Program-made: the position numbers and the translations under genes
Notes under the pieces: model-generated
What the model saw: the letters and a program-made list of their open reading frames with translations, nothing else
What the model was told of the DNA's origin: nothing
Databases searched by the model: none
Shown here: positions 1 through 8,505 of the stretch, piece by piece
Layout of the letters: each line of letters starts with the position of its first letter
Numbering within the stretch: position 1 is the first letter of the stretch
Source of the DNA: Nonomuraea fuscirosea
GTDB taxonomy: Bacteria; Actinomycetota; Actinomycetes; Streptosporangiales; Streptosporangiaceae
Direction: 5' to 3'
Assembly (NCBI RefSeq): GCF_003001935.1
Contig: NZ_PVNG01000006.1
Span: 1-64,000 of the forward strand
DNA: 64,000 bases

Positions 1-94
1 CGAGATCGCCCAGGAGTTCGGCATCTCCCAGATGCACGTCTCCCGCATCCTGCGCGCCGTCCTCACCCAGCTCCGCACCGCCCTCACCGACTGA
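1..94 (+). CDS. RNA polymerase sigma factor, C-terminal fragment
   Basis: Only the last 30 residues are in the window, read from base 2 to the TGA at 92-94. They form the second helix-turn-helix of sigma-70 region 4: EIAQEFGISQMHVSRIL followed by a short basic tail. The ISQMHVSRIL recognition helix is typical of the SigB/SigF/SigG group of actinobacterial stress and sporulation sigma factors, which bind the -35 element and are usually controlled by anti-sigma factors. The subgroup assignment rests on this short stretch. The gene ends just before the convergent WYL regulator, and no terminator-like hairpin is evident in the 24-base gap. Confidence 0.8.
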   Translation, partial: EIAQEFGISQMHVSRILRAVLTQLRTALTD

Positions 95-118
95 CTCGGA
101 CCCGGCGGGCCGCGATCC

Positions 119-1069
119 TCACCGGGACGCCGCCCGGAGGCGGTCGGCCAGCACGCCGACCCGCTCGACCAGCTCGGGCGGATCGCGCACCTCGAACCCG
201 ATGTCCATCAGGGCGATCCACACGACGATCTCGTCGAGGGTGTTCGCGCCGCACAGCAGGAGGCAGGTCCGGTCGTCGATGGGCTCCACCGTCCCCATCG
301 TCGGCGGCATGTGCCCGGTCACGACCTCGGCCGGCGCGTGCATGACGACGCGCGCCCGGTACCGGTACGGAGCGCTGGAGATCGCGCGGGACATATAGGC
401 GGCGAGGTCGTCGTCGGGCGGGTCGCGGGGGACGAAACGCGGCCCGTTCGGCGTCCGCAGCCGCAGCCGGTCGACCCGGTACGTGCGCCAGCCGCGCCGG
501 TCGACGTCCCAGCCGACGAGATACCACCGCCGCCCCGAGTTGACGAGCCGGTGGGGCTCGGCGGAACGGAGGCTGTCGCGGCCGTCGTGCGAGCGGTAGT
601 CGAACCGCAGCCCCTCATGATCCCGGCAGGCCGCGGCGATGGCGGTCAGCACGGCGGCGTCGACCGGCGCCGCGGCCCCCGTCATGGGCACCGTCATCGA
701 CTGGAGCGCGTGCACGCGCTGTCGCAGCCGCGCGGGCAGCACGCGTTCGAGCTTGGCCAGCGCCCGCACGGACGTCTCCTCGATCCCGGCGACCGTGCCG
801 CCGGCGGCCGTGCGCAGCCCCACCGCGACCGCGACCGCCTCGTCGTCGTCGAGCAGCAGCGGGGGCAGGTCGGACCCGGCGCCCAGCCGGTAACCCGGCG
901 CGCCGGGCGTGGCGTGCACGGGATAGCCCAGCTCGCGCAGCCGGTCCACATCGCGGCGCACGGTCCGCGTGGTGACGCCCAGCCGCTCCGCCAGCTCCGC
1001 GCCGGACCAGTCGCGATGGGTCTGCAGCAGGGACAGCAGTCTGAGCAGTCTGGCCGAGGTCTCCAACAT
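119..1069 (-). CDS. WYL-domain transcriptional regulator (YafY type)
   Basis: 316 residues. Residues 1-55 are a DeoR-like helix-turn-helix (SGAELAERLGVTTRTVRRDVDRL). The middle is a helical linker, and residues 140-230 hold a WYL domain, visible as LRFDYRSHDG followed by RRWYLVGWD and RTYRVDRL. WYL domains sense nucleic acid or nucleotide-like ligands in several bacterial regulators. ATG start at 1069. The gene is divergent from the epoxide hydrolase, with 62 bases between the starts, and a perfect inverted repeat at 1090-1110 lies in that gap. The simplest reading is a local repressor or activator of the hydrolase and of itself. That target is inferred from position only. Confidence 0.88.
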   Translation of the reverse strand: MLETSARLLRLLSLLQTHRDWSGAELAERLGVTTRTVRRDVDRLRELGYPVHATPGAPGYRLGAGSDLPPLLLDDDEAVAVAVGLRTAAGGTVAGIEETSVRALAKLERVLPARLRQRVHALQSMTVPMTGAAAPVDAAVLTAIAAACRDHEGLRFDYRSHDGRDSLRSAEPHRLVNSGRRWYLVGWDVDRRGWRTYRVDRLRLRTPNGPRFVPRDPPDDDLAAYMSRAISSAPYRYRARVVMHAPAEVVTGHMPPTMGTVEPIDDRTCLLLCGANTLDEIVVWIALMDIGFEVRDPPELVERVGVLADRLRAASR

Positions 1070-1089
1070 GAGCCCATTCTGCCTCCGAG

Positions 1090-1110
1090 CTAGGACCGAA
1101 TCCGTCCTAG
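1090..1110. promoter_or_regulatory. Inverted repeat, likely operator of the WYL regulator
   Basis: CTAGGAC, 7 bases, GTCCTAG: two perfect 7-base arms between the divergent WYL regulator and epoxide hydrolase genes. Downstream, TAACGT at 1119-1124 fits a TANNNT -10 box and would place transcription start at about 1131-1132, on the hydrolase ATG. The hydrolase mRNA may therefore be leaderless. No convincing -35 is visible, which fits a promoter needing an activator at this repeat. Confidence 0.55.
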
Positions 1111-1131
1111 GTGGCGTCTAACGTCTGAGGC

Positions 1132-2268
1132 ATGACGAGCATCGACCCGTTCCGCATCGACATTCCCCAGGCCGACCTGGACGACCTCCGCGACCGGCTG
1201 GGCCGCACCCGCTGGCCGGACGAGCTGCCCGGAGTCGGCTGGTCCTACGGGGTCCCGACCTCGTACGCGAGGGAATTGGCCGAGTACTGGCGGACCACGT
1301 ACGACTGGCGCGCGCAGGAGGCGGCGCTCAACGCGTACCCGCAGTTCACCACCGAGATCGACCGCCAGACGGTGCACTTCATGCACGTACGCTCGCCCGA
1401 GCCGGACGCGCTCCCGCTGATCATCACGCACGGCTGGCCCGGTTCGATCGCCGAGTTCATGAAGGTCATCGGCCCGCTCACCGACCCCCGCGCCCACGGC
1501 GGCGACCCGGCCGACGCCTTCCACGTGGTGGCGCCCTCCCTGCCGGGCTTCGGGTTCTCCGGCCCCACCCGCGAGACCGGCTGGAACCTGCGCCGCGTGG
1601 CCCGCGCCTGGGCCGAGCTGATGCGCCGCCTCGGCTACGACCGTTACGGCGCCCAGGGCAGCGACACCGGCGCGCTGGTCTCTCCCGAGCTCGGCCGGGT
1701 CGCACCGGGCGAGGTCGCCGGCGTCCACGTCAACGGCGCCCTGGGCTTCCCGTCGTTCGAGCCCGGCGAGACGGAGGGGCTGACGGAGGCGGAGCGGGCC
1801 CGGCTGGCTCTCTACACCGACCACGACCGCTCGGGTTACGCCATGATCCAGTCGACCCGCCCGCAGACGCTGGCCTTCGGCCTGCACGACTCTCCCGCGG
1901 GTCAGCTGGCCTGGATCGCCGAGAAGTTCAAGGAGTGGACCGACCCCGCCCGCGACCTGCCCGAAGACGCCGTGGACCGCGACCAGCTGCTCACCGACGT
2001 GTCCATCTACTGGTTCACCGGCACCGCGGGGTCGTCGGCCCGCCTGTACAAGGAGGGCGCGACCGACTGGGGGCAGCCCGTGGACAAGTCCGACGTCCCC
2101 ACCGGGGTGGCGGTCTTTCCCGGCGACCCCGGGATCCGCCGCGTCGCCGAGCGCGAGCACCACGTGATCCACTGGTCGGAGTTCGGCCGGGGCGGCCACT
2201 TCGCCGCCATGGAGGCGCCGGACCTGCTGGTCGCCGACGTCCGCGCGTTCTTCCGGCTGGTCCGCTGA
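1132..2268 (+). CDS. Epoxide hydrolase, alpha/beta-hydrolase fold with EHN domain
   Basis: 378 residues, the usual length of EHN-type (microsomal-like) epoxide hydrolases, which open epoxides to diols through an aspartate ester. The N-terminal 110 residues match the epoxide-hydrolase N-terminal domain ([16 protein letters not shown]). The oxyanion-hole motif HGWPGS follows. The nucleophile is in GSDTG (Asp178), and the catalytic His is in [10 protein letters not shown] (His356). The ATG follows a -10-like TAACGT by only 7 bases and there is no well-spaced ribosome site, so translation may be leaderless. The neighbouring WYL regulator probably controls it. The natural substrate cannot be told from sequence; a detoxifying role is possible. 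Confidence 0.9.
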   Translation: MTSIDPFRIDIPQADLDDLRDRLGRTRWPDELPGVGWSYGVPTSYARELAEYWRTTYDWRAQEAALNAYPQFTTEIDRQTVHFMHVRSPEPDALPLIITHGWPGSIAEFMKVIGPLTDPRAHGGDPADAFHVVAPSLPGFGFSGPTRETGWNLRRVARAWAELMRRLGYDRYGAQGSDTGALVSPELGRVAPGEVAGVHVNGALGFPSFEPGETEGLTEAERARLALYTDHDRSGYAMIQSTRPQTLAFGLHDSPAGQLAWIAEKFKEWTDPARDLPEDAVDRDQLLTDVSIYWFTGTAGSSARLYKEGATDWGQPVDKSDVPTGVAVFPGDPGIRRVAEREHHVIHWSEFGRGGHFAAMEAPDLLVADVRAFFRLVR

Positions 2269-2280
2269 ACCCGGCTCGCC

Positions 2281-3099
2281 TCACCCCTTCAGGCCGCTGA
2301 ACGTCATCGTGGCCACGAACTGCCGCTGCGCCACGATGAAGGCGATGATCAGCGGCATCGTGGCCACGACGTTGCCGGCCATGAGCAGCGACCACTGCGT
2401 GTGCCGGGTGCCCTGGAAGTTGGCCAGGCCCAGCTGGATCGTGTAGATGCTCTCGTCGCTGATCGCGACCAGCGGCCAGATCAGGTCGTTCCAGGAGCCG
2501 AGCAGCGTGAACACGGTGAGCGTCGCCAGGGCCGGCTTGGCCAGCGGCAGCACCACCCGCCAGAACACCCCGAACGTGTTGCAGCCGTCGATGCGGGCCG
2601 CGTCCTCCAGTTCGGCGGGCAGCGACAGGAAGAACTGCCGCATCAGGAAGATCCCGAAGGCCGACGCCAGCCACGGCACGAACGCCGCCGCCAGGGTGTC
2701 GATCAGGCCGAGCCGGGTGAACATCACGTACGTCGGGATCATCAGCAGCTGGGCCGGGATCATGATGGTGGCCAGGATCATCAGGAACCCGGCGTTCTTG
2801 CCGAAGAACTTCAGCCGGGCGAAGCCGTAGCCGGCCATCGAGCAGAGCACGAGGTGCGCGATGACCGCGATGGCGGAGACGATGACGGTGTTGAGCAGCC
2901 AGCGCAGCGCCTGCGACTCGTTGAACAGGCCGATGAAGCCGTCGAGCTGCAACCGGGTCGGGATGAAGCGGGGCGGGAAGCGGTTGATGTCGCCGTCCGG
3001 CATGAACGCGGTCAGCACCATCTGCACCAGCGGCAGCGCGAACAGCAGGGCCAGCGGCATCAGCAGCAGATGCCAGGGGCTGAACGGCAGGCGTCTCAT
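2281..3099 (-). CDS. Sugar ABC transporter permease, MalG type
   Basis: 272 residues with six predicted membrane segments. The EAA loop that docks the ATPase reads LEDAARIDGCNTFGVFWRVVLP. Length and motif fit the CUT1 (carbohydrate uptake) inner-membrane permease family. The ATG at 3099-3097 overlaps the TGA of the upstream permease by one base (TGATG), so the two are translationally coupled. It is the last gene of the importer operon (binding protein, permease, permease). No ATPase gene is present, as is usual for actinomycete CUT1 systems that share a common MsiK-like ATPase. Confidence 0.93.
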   Translation of the reverse strand: MRRLPFSPWHLLLMPLALLFALPLVQMVLTAFMPDGDINRFPPRFIPTRLQLDGFIGLFNESQALRWLLNTVIVSAIAVIAHLVLCSMAGYGFARLKFFGKNAGFLMILATIMIPAQLLMIPTYVMFTRLGLIDTLAAAFVPWLASAFGIFLMRQFFLSLPAELEDAARIDGCNTFGVFWRVVLPLAKPALATLTVFTLLGSWNDLIWPLVAISDESIYTIQLGLANFQGTRHTQWSLLMAGNVVATMPLIIAFIVAQRQFVATMTFSGLKG

Positions 3100-4040
3100 C
3101 AGAAGGCCTCGATCTTGCTGCGCCGGGAGTAGAGGATCATCCCGACGGTGATGAGCATGGTCACGGCGAACAGCCCGTAGGCGACGGCCGAGCCGTAGCC
3201 GAACTTCGTGAGCTTGAACGCCTGCGTGTAGACGTAGTACACGATCGTCTGCGTCGCCCCCAGCGGGCCGCCCCTGGTCGTGGTGAAGACCAGGTCGAAG
3301 AGCTGGAGCGCGGTGATCGTCTGCCAGATGGAGGTGAACACCGTGACCGGCCCGAGCGCGGGCAGCGTGACGTGCCGGAAGACCTGCCAGCGGTTGGCGC
3401 CGTCCATGCGGGCGGCCTCGACCACGTCCTTGGGGATGTCCTGCAGCGCGGCCAGGTAGACGACGACGGTGAAGCCGACCTGCCCCCACAGGGCGATCAG
3501 GCAGATCACGGTCAGCGCCTGCGACTGGCTCTCCAGGAACTGCTGCTGCGGCAGGCCGAGCGCGCGCAGGACGCTGTTGGCGGCGCCGTACTGGGGGTTG
3601 AAGACGAAGCTGGCCAGGATGCCGGTGGCCGCCGCCGAGGCGACGAAGGGGATGAAGATGCACGTACGGTAGAAGCCGACCAGCTTGATCGGCCGGTTGA
3701 GGGCGACGGCGACGAGCATCCCGAGGAAGATCGACGACGGCACGAACAGCACGGTGAACACCAGCGTGTGCCGCACCGCCGCGAGGAGGTCGGGGTCCTG
3801 GGCCATGAACTCGTAGTTGAGCAGGCCGATGGGCTTGGCCGGGGCGATGCCGTTCCACTTCTGCAGCGAGATGAGGAACGCCCACACCGCGGGGAAGATC
3901 GACAGGCCCACCACGAGCGCGGTGGCGGGGCCCGCGAACCCCCAGCCGGTCAGGGTGCGGTGCAGCCACCGCACCCTGCCGGACGGGATCGCCGCGCGGG
4001 GGGCGGCGCTCTGGTGCCGCCCGGCGAACAGCAGCGACAT
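3099..4040 (-). CDS. Sugar ABC transporter permease, MalF type
   Basis: 313 residues. A basic N-terminus is followed by about six membrane helices, with the EAA loop VVEAARMDGANRWQVFRHVTLP near residue 215. It pairs with the downstream MalG-type permease to form the CUT1 channel. The ATG at 4040 was chosen because it lies 2 bases past the stop of the binding-protein gene and the reading frame loses permease similarity upstream of it. Substrate is inferred from the locus (GH4 glycosidases and a PfkB kinase) to be an alpha-linked galactoside, glucoside or glucuronide. Confidence 0.93.
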   Translation of the reverse strand: MSLLFAGRHQSAAPRAAIPSGRVRWLHRTLTGWGFAGPATALVVGLSIFPAVWAFLISLQKWNGIAPAKPIGLLNYEFMAQDPDLLAAVRHTLVFTVLFVPSSIFLGMLVAVALNRPIKLVGFYRTCIFIPFVASAAATGILASFVFNPQYGAANSVLRALGLPQQQFLESQSQALTVICLIALWGQVGFTVVVYLAALQDIPKDVVEAARMDGANRWQVFRHVTLPALGPVTVFTSIWQTITALQLFDLVFTTTRGGPLGATQTIVYYVYTQAFKLTKFGYGSAVAYGLFAVTMLITVGMILYSRRSKIEAF

Positions 4041-4042
4041 GG

Positions 4043-5341
4043 TCAGCCCCCGGCCAGCGCCTGGGCCGACTTGGTGGCGGCCTCGTCCAGCGCCGCCTTC
4101 GGCGCGGCCGCGCCCTGGAGCACCTTGGCGATGGCCTCGCCGACATGTCTCGACATTTCCACGTATCCGCTGACCGTCGGCCGGGCCTGCTTGGCGTTGG
4201 CCATGTTCGCGACCATCTTCTCCACGCCCGGGTACTCCTTGACGTAGTCCTCGTACGCGGGCAGGGACGTCTCGGAGGCCCGCAGCGGTAGGTTGCCCTG
4301 GACCAGGTTCCACTGCGAGTCGCCCTCGGCCGAGGTGAGCCACTTGATCAGCTCGAACGACCAGTAGGCCCGGTTGGCGTCACCGTTGTCGAACAGCGTC
4401 CACAGGTCGGGACCCGAGACCGTCTGGTGGTCGCCGTTCGTGCCGGGCAGGAAGGCCACGCCGTAGTCGGTCTTCTTCTGCTTCAGGTCGAACAGCGTCC
4501 ACGGCCCGTTGATGATCATTCCGATCCGGCCGTCCGCGAACAGCGGCGCGTAACGCTCGTCGGTCTGGTCGAGGTAGACGCTCTTGTCGTCCACCGCCAT
4601 CGCCCGCAGGAACTCCAGCGCGTCCACCCCGGGCTGGCCGTTGAACGCGGCCTGCTTCTGGTCCTGCGACAGGATGGCGCCGCCGCGCTGCCACAGCAGC
4701 GGCCAGAAGTGCCAGGTGGTGTCCTCGGAGGCGCTCACCGAGTACGCCGTCCCGTAGACCTTCGCGGCCGGGTCGGTCAGCTTCTTGGCCGCCGCCCTGA
4801 AGTCGTCCCAGGTCCACTCGTCGGTCGGGTACGGCACGTTCTTGGCGTCGAAGAGTTTCTTGTTGTAGAGCAGCGAGAGGTTGTCCACGATCGCGGGAAA
4901 GCCGATGACCTGGCCGTTCGGCGTCGCGGTGGTACGGGCGGAGGCGGCGAACTCCTCCCACTTGACGGCCGGGTCCTTCACCTTCTCCGTCAGGTCCAGG
5001 GTCTTGCCCGACTCCTGGAGCTGCGACGCCCAGTTCCCGAAAGAGTACGAAATATCGGGATAGACGCCGCTGGCGAAGCCGGCGGACAGCTTCTGCAGCA
5101 GCTCGTCGGTGGTGGACGCCCCCGAGGAGACGTCGATGGTGACGTTGGGGTGCTTCTTGGTGAACTCGGCGGCCAGGTTCTCCAGGATCTTCTCCGCATC
5201 GGAGGTCTGGCCCGTCCACCAGGTGAGCTTCACCTTCGCCTGCGGGTCCACCGTCTTGGCGCCCTCCTGGGACGACCCCCCGCAGCCCGCTGCCGTCAGG
5301 ATGATCGCCGTGACCAGGGCCACCGCGGTTCTTCTTCGCAC
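4043..5341 (-). CDS. Sugar ABC transporter substrate-binding lipoprotein
   Basis: 432 residues. A GTG start at 5341 is preceded by GGGAGGA nine bases upstream. The N-terminus is a lipoprotein signal: VRRRTAVALV, a hydrophobic stretch and a lipobox ending TAAGC, so the mature protein would be tethered outside the membrane. The body has the family-1 extracellular binding fold (LTWWTGQTSDAEKILENLAAEF near the start, DGRIGMIINGPW in the middle). It captures sugar for the two coupled permeases that follow. A longer reading with an ATG 33 bases upstream is possible but has no ribosome site. Its promoter lies in the shared region 5342-5455. Confidence 0.93.
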   Translation of the reverse strand: MRRRTAVALVTAIILTAAGCGGSSQEGAKTVDPQAKVKLTWWTGQTSDAEKILENLAAEFTKKHPNVTIDVSSGASTTDELLQKLSAGFASGVYPDISYSFGNWASQLQESGKTLDLTEKVKDPAVKWEEFAASARTTATPNGQVIGFPAIVDNLSLLYNKKLFDAKNVPYPTDEWTWDDFRAAAKKLTDPAAKVYGTAYSVSASEDTTWHFWPLLWQRGGAILSQDQKQAAFNGQPGVDALEFLRAMAVDDKSVYLDQTDERYAPLFADGRIGMIINGPWTLFDLKQKKTDYGVAFLPGTNGDHQTVSGPDLWTLFDNGDANRAYWSFELIKWLTSAEGDSQWNLVQGNLPLRASETSLPAYEDYVKEYPGVEKMVANMANAKQARPTVSGYVEMSRHVGEAIAKVLQGAAAPKAALDEAATKSAQALAGG

Positions 5342-5455
5342 TGTGGATGCTCCTCCCGGAATGTTGGAGCCAATCATGGTTACTTTCGAAGTCTTGTCAA
5401 TACCTTCGAAAAAGCGCAAGGCTTGACAAGGTTTCACAACTCCTGGGACGGTGCC
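5342..5455. promoter_or_regulatory. Divergent promoter pair with TTCGAA elements
   Basis: Two outward-facing promoters sit between the binding-protein gene and the kinase gene. Leftward, TTGACA (5400-5395) is followed after 16 bases by CATGAT. Rightward, TTGACA lies at 5423-5428 with only a weak -10. The -35 boxes form an 8-base inverted repeat (CTTGTCAA at 5393-5400, TTGACAAG at 5423-5430). TTCGAA occurs twice, at 5385-5390 and 5405-5410, exactly 20 bases apart, so both copies lie on the same face of the helix. These are good candidates for a shared operator, perhaps for the DeoR-type protein encoded at 7714-8505. Confidence 0.6.
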
Positions 5456-6376
5456 GTGGTGTCCAGAACGACCTTCGACCTTCTTGTCGTCGGCGACGCC
5501 AACCCGGACGTGATCGTGTCGGGTTCGCCTCGCCACCCCGAGTTCGGCCAGCGTGAGCAGCTCGTCCCCGCCGCCGGCCTGGTGCTCGGCGGCTCCGGCG
5601 CCATCACCGCGTACGGCGCCGCCAGGCTCGGCCTGCGCACCGCCTTCGTCGGGCGGGTCGGGGACGACCCCGCGGGGGCCTTCGTCCTGGACGCCCTGCG
5701 CGCCGGCGGCGTGGACGTGTCCGCGTGCGTCGTCGACCCCGCGGTGCCCACCGCCATGACGGTGGCGCTGGTGGACGGCGACGACCGGGCCATCCTCACC
5801 GCCCCGGGCTGCCTGGACCGGCTCGGCGCGGCCGACGTGCCGCCGGGGCTGCTGGAGCGGGCCGCGCACGTCCACGTGTCGTCGTACTTCCTGCAGCCGC
5901 TGCTCGCGGCCGGGCTCGGCGGCCTGTTCGGGCTGGCCAGGGCGGCGGGCGCGTCCACCTCCCTCGACACCAACGACGACCCGGCGGGCCGCTGGGCGGG
6001 CCTGGAGGACGTCCTCCCGGTCACCGACGTGCTGCTGCCGAACGAGGCGGAGGCCCTGTCCATCGCCGGCGCCACCACGCTGGAGCAGGCCGTCAAGGAG
6101 CTGGCCGCCCGCGGCACGCTGCCCGTGGTCAAGCGGGGCGGGCGGGGCGCGCTCGCCCTCGCCGACGGCGAGCTCGTCGAGGCCCCCGCCCCGCCCGTCA
6201 CCGTGGTCGACGCCGTCGGCGCGGGAGACAGCTTCAACGCCGGCCTGCTCGCCGCGCTCCTGCGCGGCCGCCCGCTGCGCCAGGCCATGACGGTGGCCGT
6301 GGCCTGCGGCACCCTTTCCACCCGCGCCGCCGGGGGCACCGCGGCCCAGCCCACCTGGGAGGAAGCTACCTCATGA
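5456..6376 (+). CDS. PfkB-family carbohydrate kinase
   Basis: About 306 residues of ribokinase/PfkB fold. The first PfkB signature region is GGSGAITAYGAARLGLR with AFVGRVGDDPAG. The second is DAVGAGDSFNAGLL, which carries the catalytic Asp and the anion hole. The product would phosphorylate a sugar in the cytoplasm after uptake and hydrolysis. Two adjacent GTG codons, at 5456 and 5459, are possible starts and neither has a strong ribosome site. The TGA at 6374-6376 overlaps the ATG of the GH4 gene (ATGA), so the two are coupled. Substrate (galactose, glucuronate-derived or other) is not decided by the sequence. Confidence 0.88.
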   Translation: MVSRTTFDLLVVGDANPDVIVSGSPRHPEFGQREQLVPAAGLVLGGSGAITAYGAARLGLRTAFVGRVGDDPAGAFVLDALRAGGVDVSACVVDPAVPTAMTVALVDGDDRAILTAPGCLDRLGAADVPPGLLERAAHVHVSSYFLQPLLAAGLGGLFGLARAAGASTSLDTNDDPAGRWAGLEDVLPVTDVLLPNEAEALSIAGATTLEQAVKELAARGTLPVVKRGGRGALALADGELVEAPAPPVTVVDAVGAGDSFNAGLLAALLRGRPLRQAMTVAVACGTLSTRAAGGTAAQPTWEEATS

Positions 6377-7641
6377 AGAAGATCGTGTTCGTCGGCGCGG
6401 GAAGCGTGGTCTTCACCCACGGGCTGCTCGCCGACCTGGTCAAGTTCCCCGAGCTGCGGGGCATGCGCATCGCCCTGCACGACATCGACCCCGAGCGGCT
6501 CCAGGTGGCCGAGGCCGTCGCCCGCCGGATCACCGGCGACGCCGCGACCGTCACCGCCCACCTCGACCGGCGCGAGGCGCTCGACGGCGCCGACTTCGTG
6601 ATCAACATGGTCCAGGTCGGCGGCTACGACTCCACCGTCACCGACTTCGAGATCCCGGCCAGGTACGGGCTGCGCCAGACCATCGCCGACACCATCGGCG
6701 CGGGCGGCATCTTCCGCGCGCTGCGCACGTTCCCGCTGCTCGACGCGCTGGCCGCGGACATCGACGCGGTCTGCCCCGACGCGCTCCTGCTCAACTACAC
6801 CAACCCGATGGCGATGAACGTCTGGTACCTGTCGGGCAAGGTCAGGAACGTCGTCGGGCTGTGCCACTCGGTCTACTGGACCATGCGGGACCTGGCCGAG
6901 CTGGTGAACGTGCCGTACGAGGAGATCACCTACCTCGCGGCCGGCGTCAACCACCAGGCGTGGGTGCTGCGCTTCGAGCGCGACGGCCAGGACCTCTACC
7001 CGCTGCTCGACGTGAACGACCCGGAGCTGCGCCGCAGGGTGCGGGTGGACATGTACCGGCGGCTCGGCTACTACCCGACGGAGACCAGCGAGCACTCCGC
7101 CGAGTACGTGCCCTGGCTGATGCACCACGACTCCGAGATCGACCGGCTGCGCATCCCGGTGGGGGAGTACCTGCGGGTCAGCGAGGAGAACCTGGCCGAG
7201 TACAAGCGCACCCGCGACCTCGTCCGGCAGGGCGGCGAGCTGGACATCGCCGGCACCGACGAGTACGCCCCCCAGATCATCCACAGCATCGTCACCGGCA
7301 CGCCCCGCGTCGTCTACGGCAACGTCGTCAACGACGGGCTCATCTCGAACCTGCCGCACGGCTGCGTGGTGGAGGTGCCCTGCGTGGCCGACGCGACCGG
7401 CGTCAGGCCGACCGCGGTCGGCGCGCTGCCCCCGCAGCTCGCCGCTCTGAACAGGACATATGTCAGCGTCAATGAGCTCACTGTACGTGCGGCGCTGGAA
7501 GGAGAGCCCCGCCACGTCCGGCACGCCCTGATGATCGACCCCAACACCGCGGCGTCACTTCCGCTGGAGGACATCTGGCGCATGGCGGACGAACTGACCC
7601 GCGCCCACGGCGACCTCCTCCCGGAGGCCCTGCGCGGGTGA
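6373..7641 (+). CDS. GH4-family glycosidase (alpha-galactosidase/alpha-glucosidase type)
   Basis: 422 residues. GH4 enzymes cleave glycosides by an NAD-dependent oxidation-elimination route and need a divalent metal. The Rossmann NAD site is FVGAGSVVF at residues 5-13. The GH4 hallmarks follow: NYTNPMAM, metal-binding Cys164 in GLCHSV and His194 in GVNHQAW. Length matches cytoplasmic MelA-like members. The product sits between the kinase and the regulator genes and would cut the imported disaccharide or glycoside inside the cell. Specificity for galactose, glucose or glucuronate anomers is not settled by motif. Confidence 0.9.
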   Translation: MKKIVFVGAGSVVFTHGLLADLVKFPELRGMRIALHDIDPERLQVAEAVARRITGDAATVTAHLDRREALDGADFVINMVQVGGYDSTVTDFEIPARYGLRQTIADTIGAGGIFRALRTFPLLDALAADIDAVCPDALLLNYTNPMAMNVWYLSGKVRNVVGLCHSVYWTMRDLAELVNVPYEEITYLAAGVNHQAWVLRFERDGQDLYPLLDVNDPELRRRVRVDMYRRLGYYPTETSEHSAEYVPWLMHHDSEIDRLRIPVGEYLRVSEENLAEYKRTRDLVRQGGELDIAGTDEYAPQIIHSIVTGTPRVVYGNVVNDGLISNLPHGCVVEVPCVADATGVRPTAVGALPPQLAALNRTYVSVNELTVRAALEGEPRHVRHALMIDPNTAASLPLEDIWRMADELTRAHGDLLPEALRG

Positions 7642-7660
7642 CCTCAGCACGATAGCTCAG

Positions 7661-7723
7661 CACGCGTGCTCAGCGAGCTCGGCACGCGTGCTCAGCGGGC
7701 TCGGCACGCGTGCTCAGCGGGCG
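7661..7723. repeat. Three tandem 22-base units spanning a stop codon
   Basis: Units start at 7661, 7683 and 7705, with a period of exactly 22 bases. Each contains CACGCGTG followed by CTCAGCG. The third unit covers the TGA stop of the minus-strand DeoR gene (7714-7716), so the other two are copies of the gene's last codons plus stop placed beyond its end. The first copy holds the perfect palindrome AGCACGCGTGCT and could form a small hairpin between the two convergent genes. Confidence 0.75.
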
Positions 7724-8505
7724 ATCTCGACCTCAAGTCCCTTGTCCCGGAGCGCCGCCACGCACTCCGGGTCGGCCGACTCGCCCGTGATCAGCAGGTC
7801 GATGTCGCCGATCGCGCAGATCGGCGCCATCTCCACCACGCCCAGCTTGGACGCGTCCGCGACCAGGATCTTCCTGGCCGCGGCGCGCAACATGCGCTGC
7901 TTCATCTCCGCGTCGGGCAGGCTCACGTTGGTCACCCCGCCGGCGGCGTCCACGCCGCCGCAGCCCAGGATGACCGTGTGGGCCCTGATGCCCTCCAGCA
8001 GCTTGCCGCCCAGCGGGTCGACCAGCGAGTGCTGCTGGCGGCGCAGGCTGCCGCCGGTCACCACGACCGAGATCCTGGGCAGCGCCGGCTCCAGCTCCAG
8101 CGCCGTGCGCAGCCCGTTGGTGAACACCGTCACCTCGGTCAGGTCGGAGCGCGCGACCAGCTCCCTGGCCACGTAGGAAGTGGTGGTGCCGGCTCCCATC
8201 AGCACGCTCTCGCCCGAGCCGACCAGCCGGGCGGCGATCTTCCCGATCAGCGACTTCTCCACCGCCGCCGTGCCCAGCGACAGCTCGAACGACGGCTCGA
8301 CGTGCGGCGCGGGCCCGGCCGACACGGCGCCGCCGCGCACCCGGCGCACCCGGCCCTGCTCCTCCAGCGCGTCGAGGTCCGCGCGGACGGTCACGCTGGA
8401 CACCCCGAACGCCTCGGCCAGCTCCGCGACCCTGGCGAACTCCTGCTCGGTGAGCAGCGCCAGCATGCGCTCGCGCCGCACCTCGGTCGGCATCGACTCC
8501 ATCAT
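7714..8505 (-). CDS. DeoR/GlpR-family transcriptional regulator
   Basis: 263 residues. Residues 5-60 are a DeoR helix-turn-helix (RRERMLALLTEQEF, then VSSVTVRADLDALEEQG). The rest is the sugar-phosphate isomerase-like sensor domain (MGAGTTTSYVARELV, DKSLIGKIAA-like start, DASKLG near the end). The family typically represses sugar genes and is released by a phosphorylated sugar, here perhaps the PfkB product. The ATG at 8505 overlaps the stop of the second GH4 gene (ATGA); in-frame ATGs at 8502 and 8493 are alternatives. The likely target is the divergent promoter at 5342-5455. Confidence 0.9.
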   Translation of the reverse strand: MMESMPTEVRRERMLALLTEQEFARVAELAEAFGVSSVTVRADLDALEEQGRVRRVRGGAVSAGPAPHVEPSFELSLGTAAVEKSLIGKIAARLVGSGESVLMGAGTTTSYVARELVARSDLTEVTVFTNGLRTALELEPALPRISVVVTGGSLRRQQHSLVDPLGGKLLEGIRAHTVILGCGGVDAAGGVTNVSLPDAEMKQRMLRAAARKILVADASKLGVVEMAPICAIGDIDLLITGESADPECVAALRDKGLEVEIAR

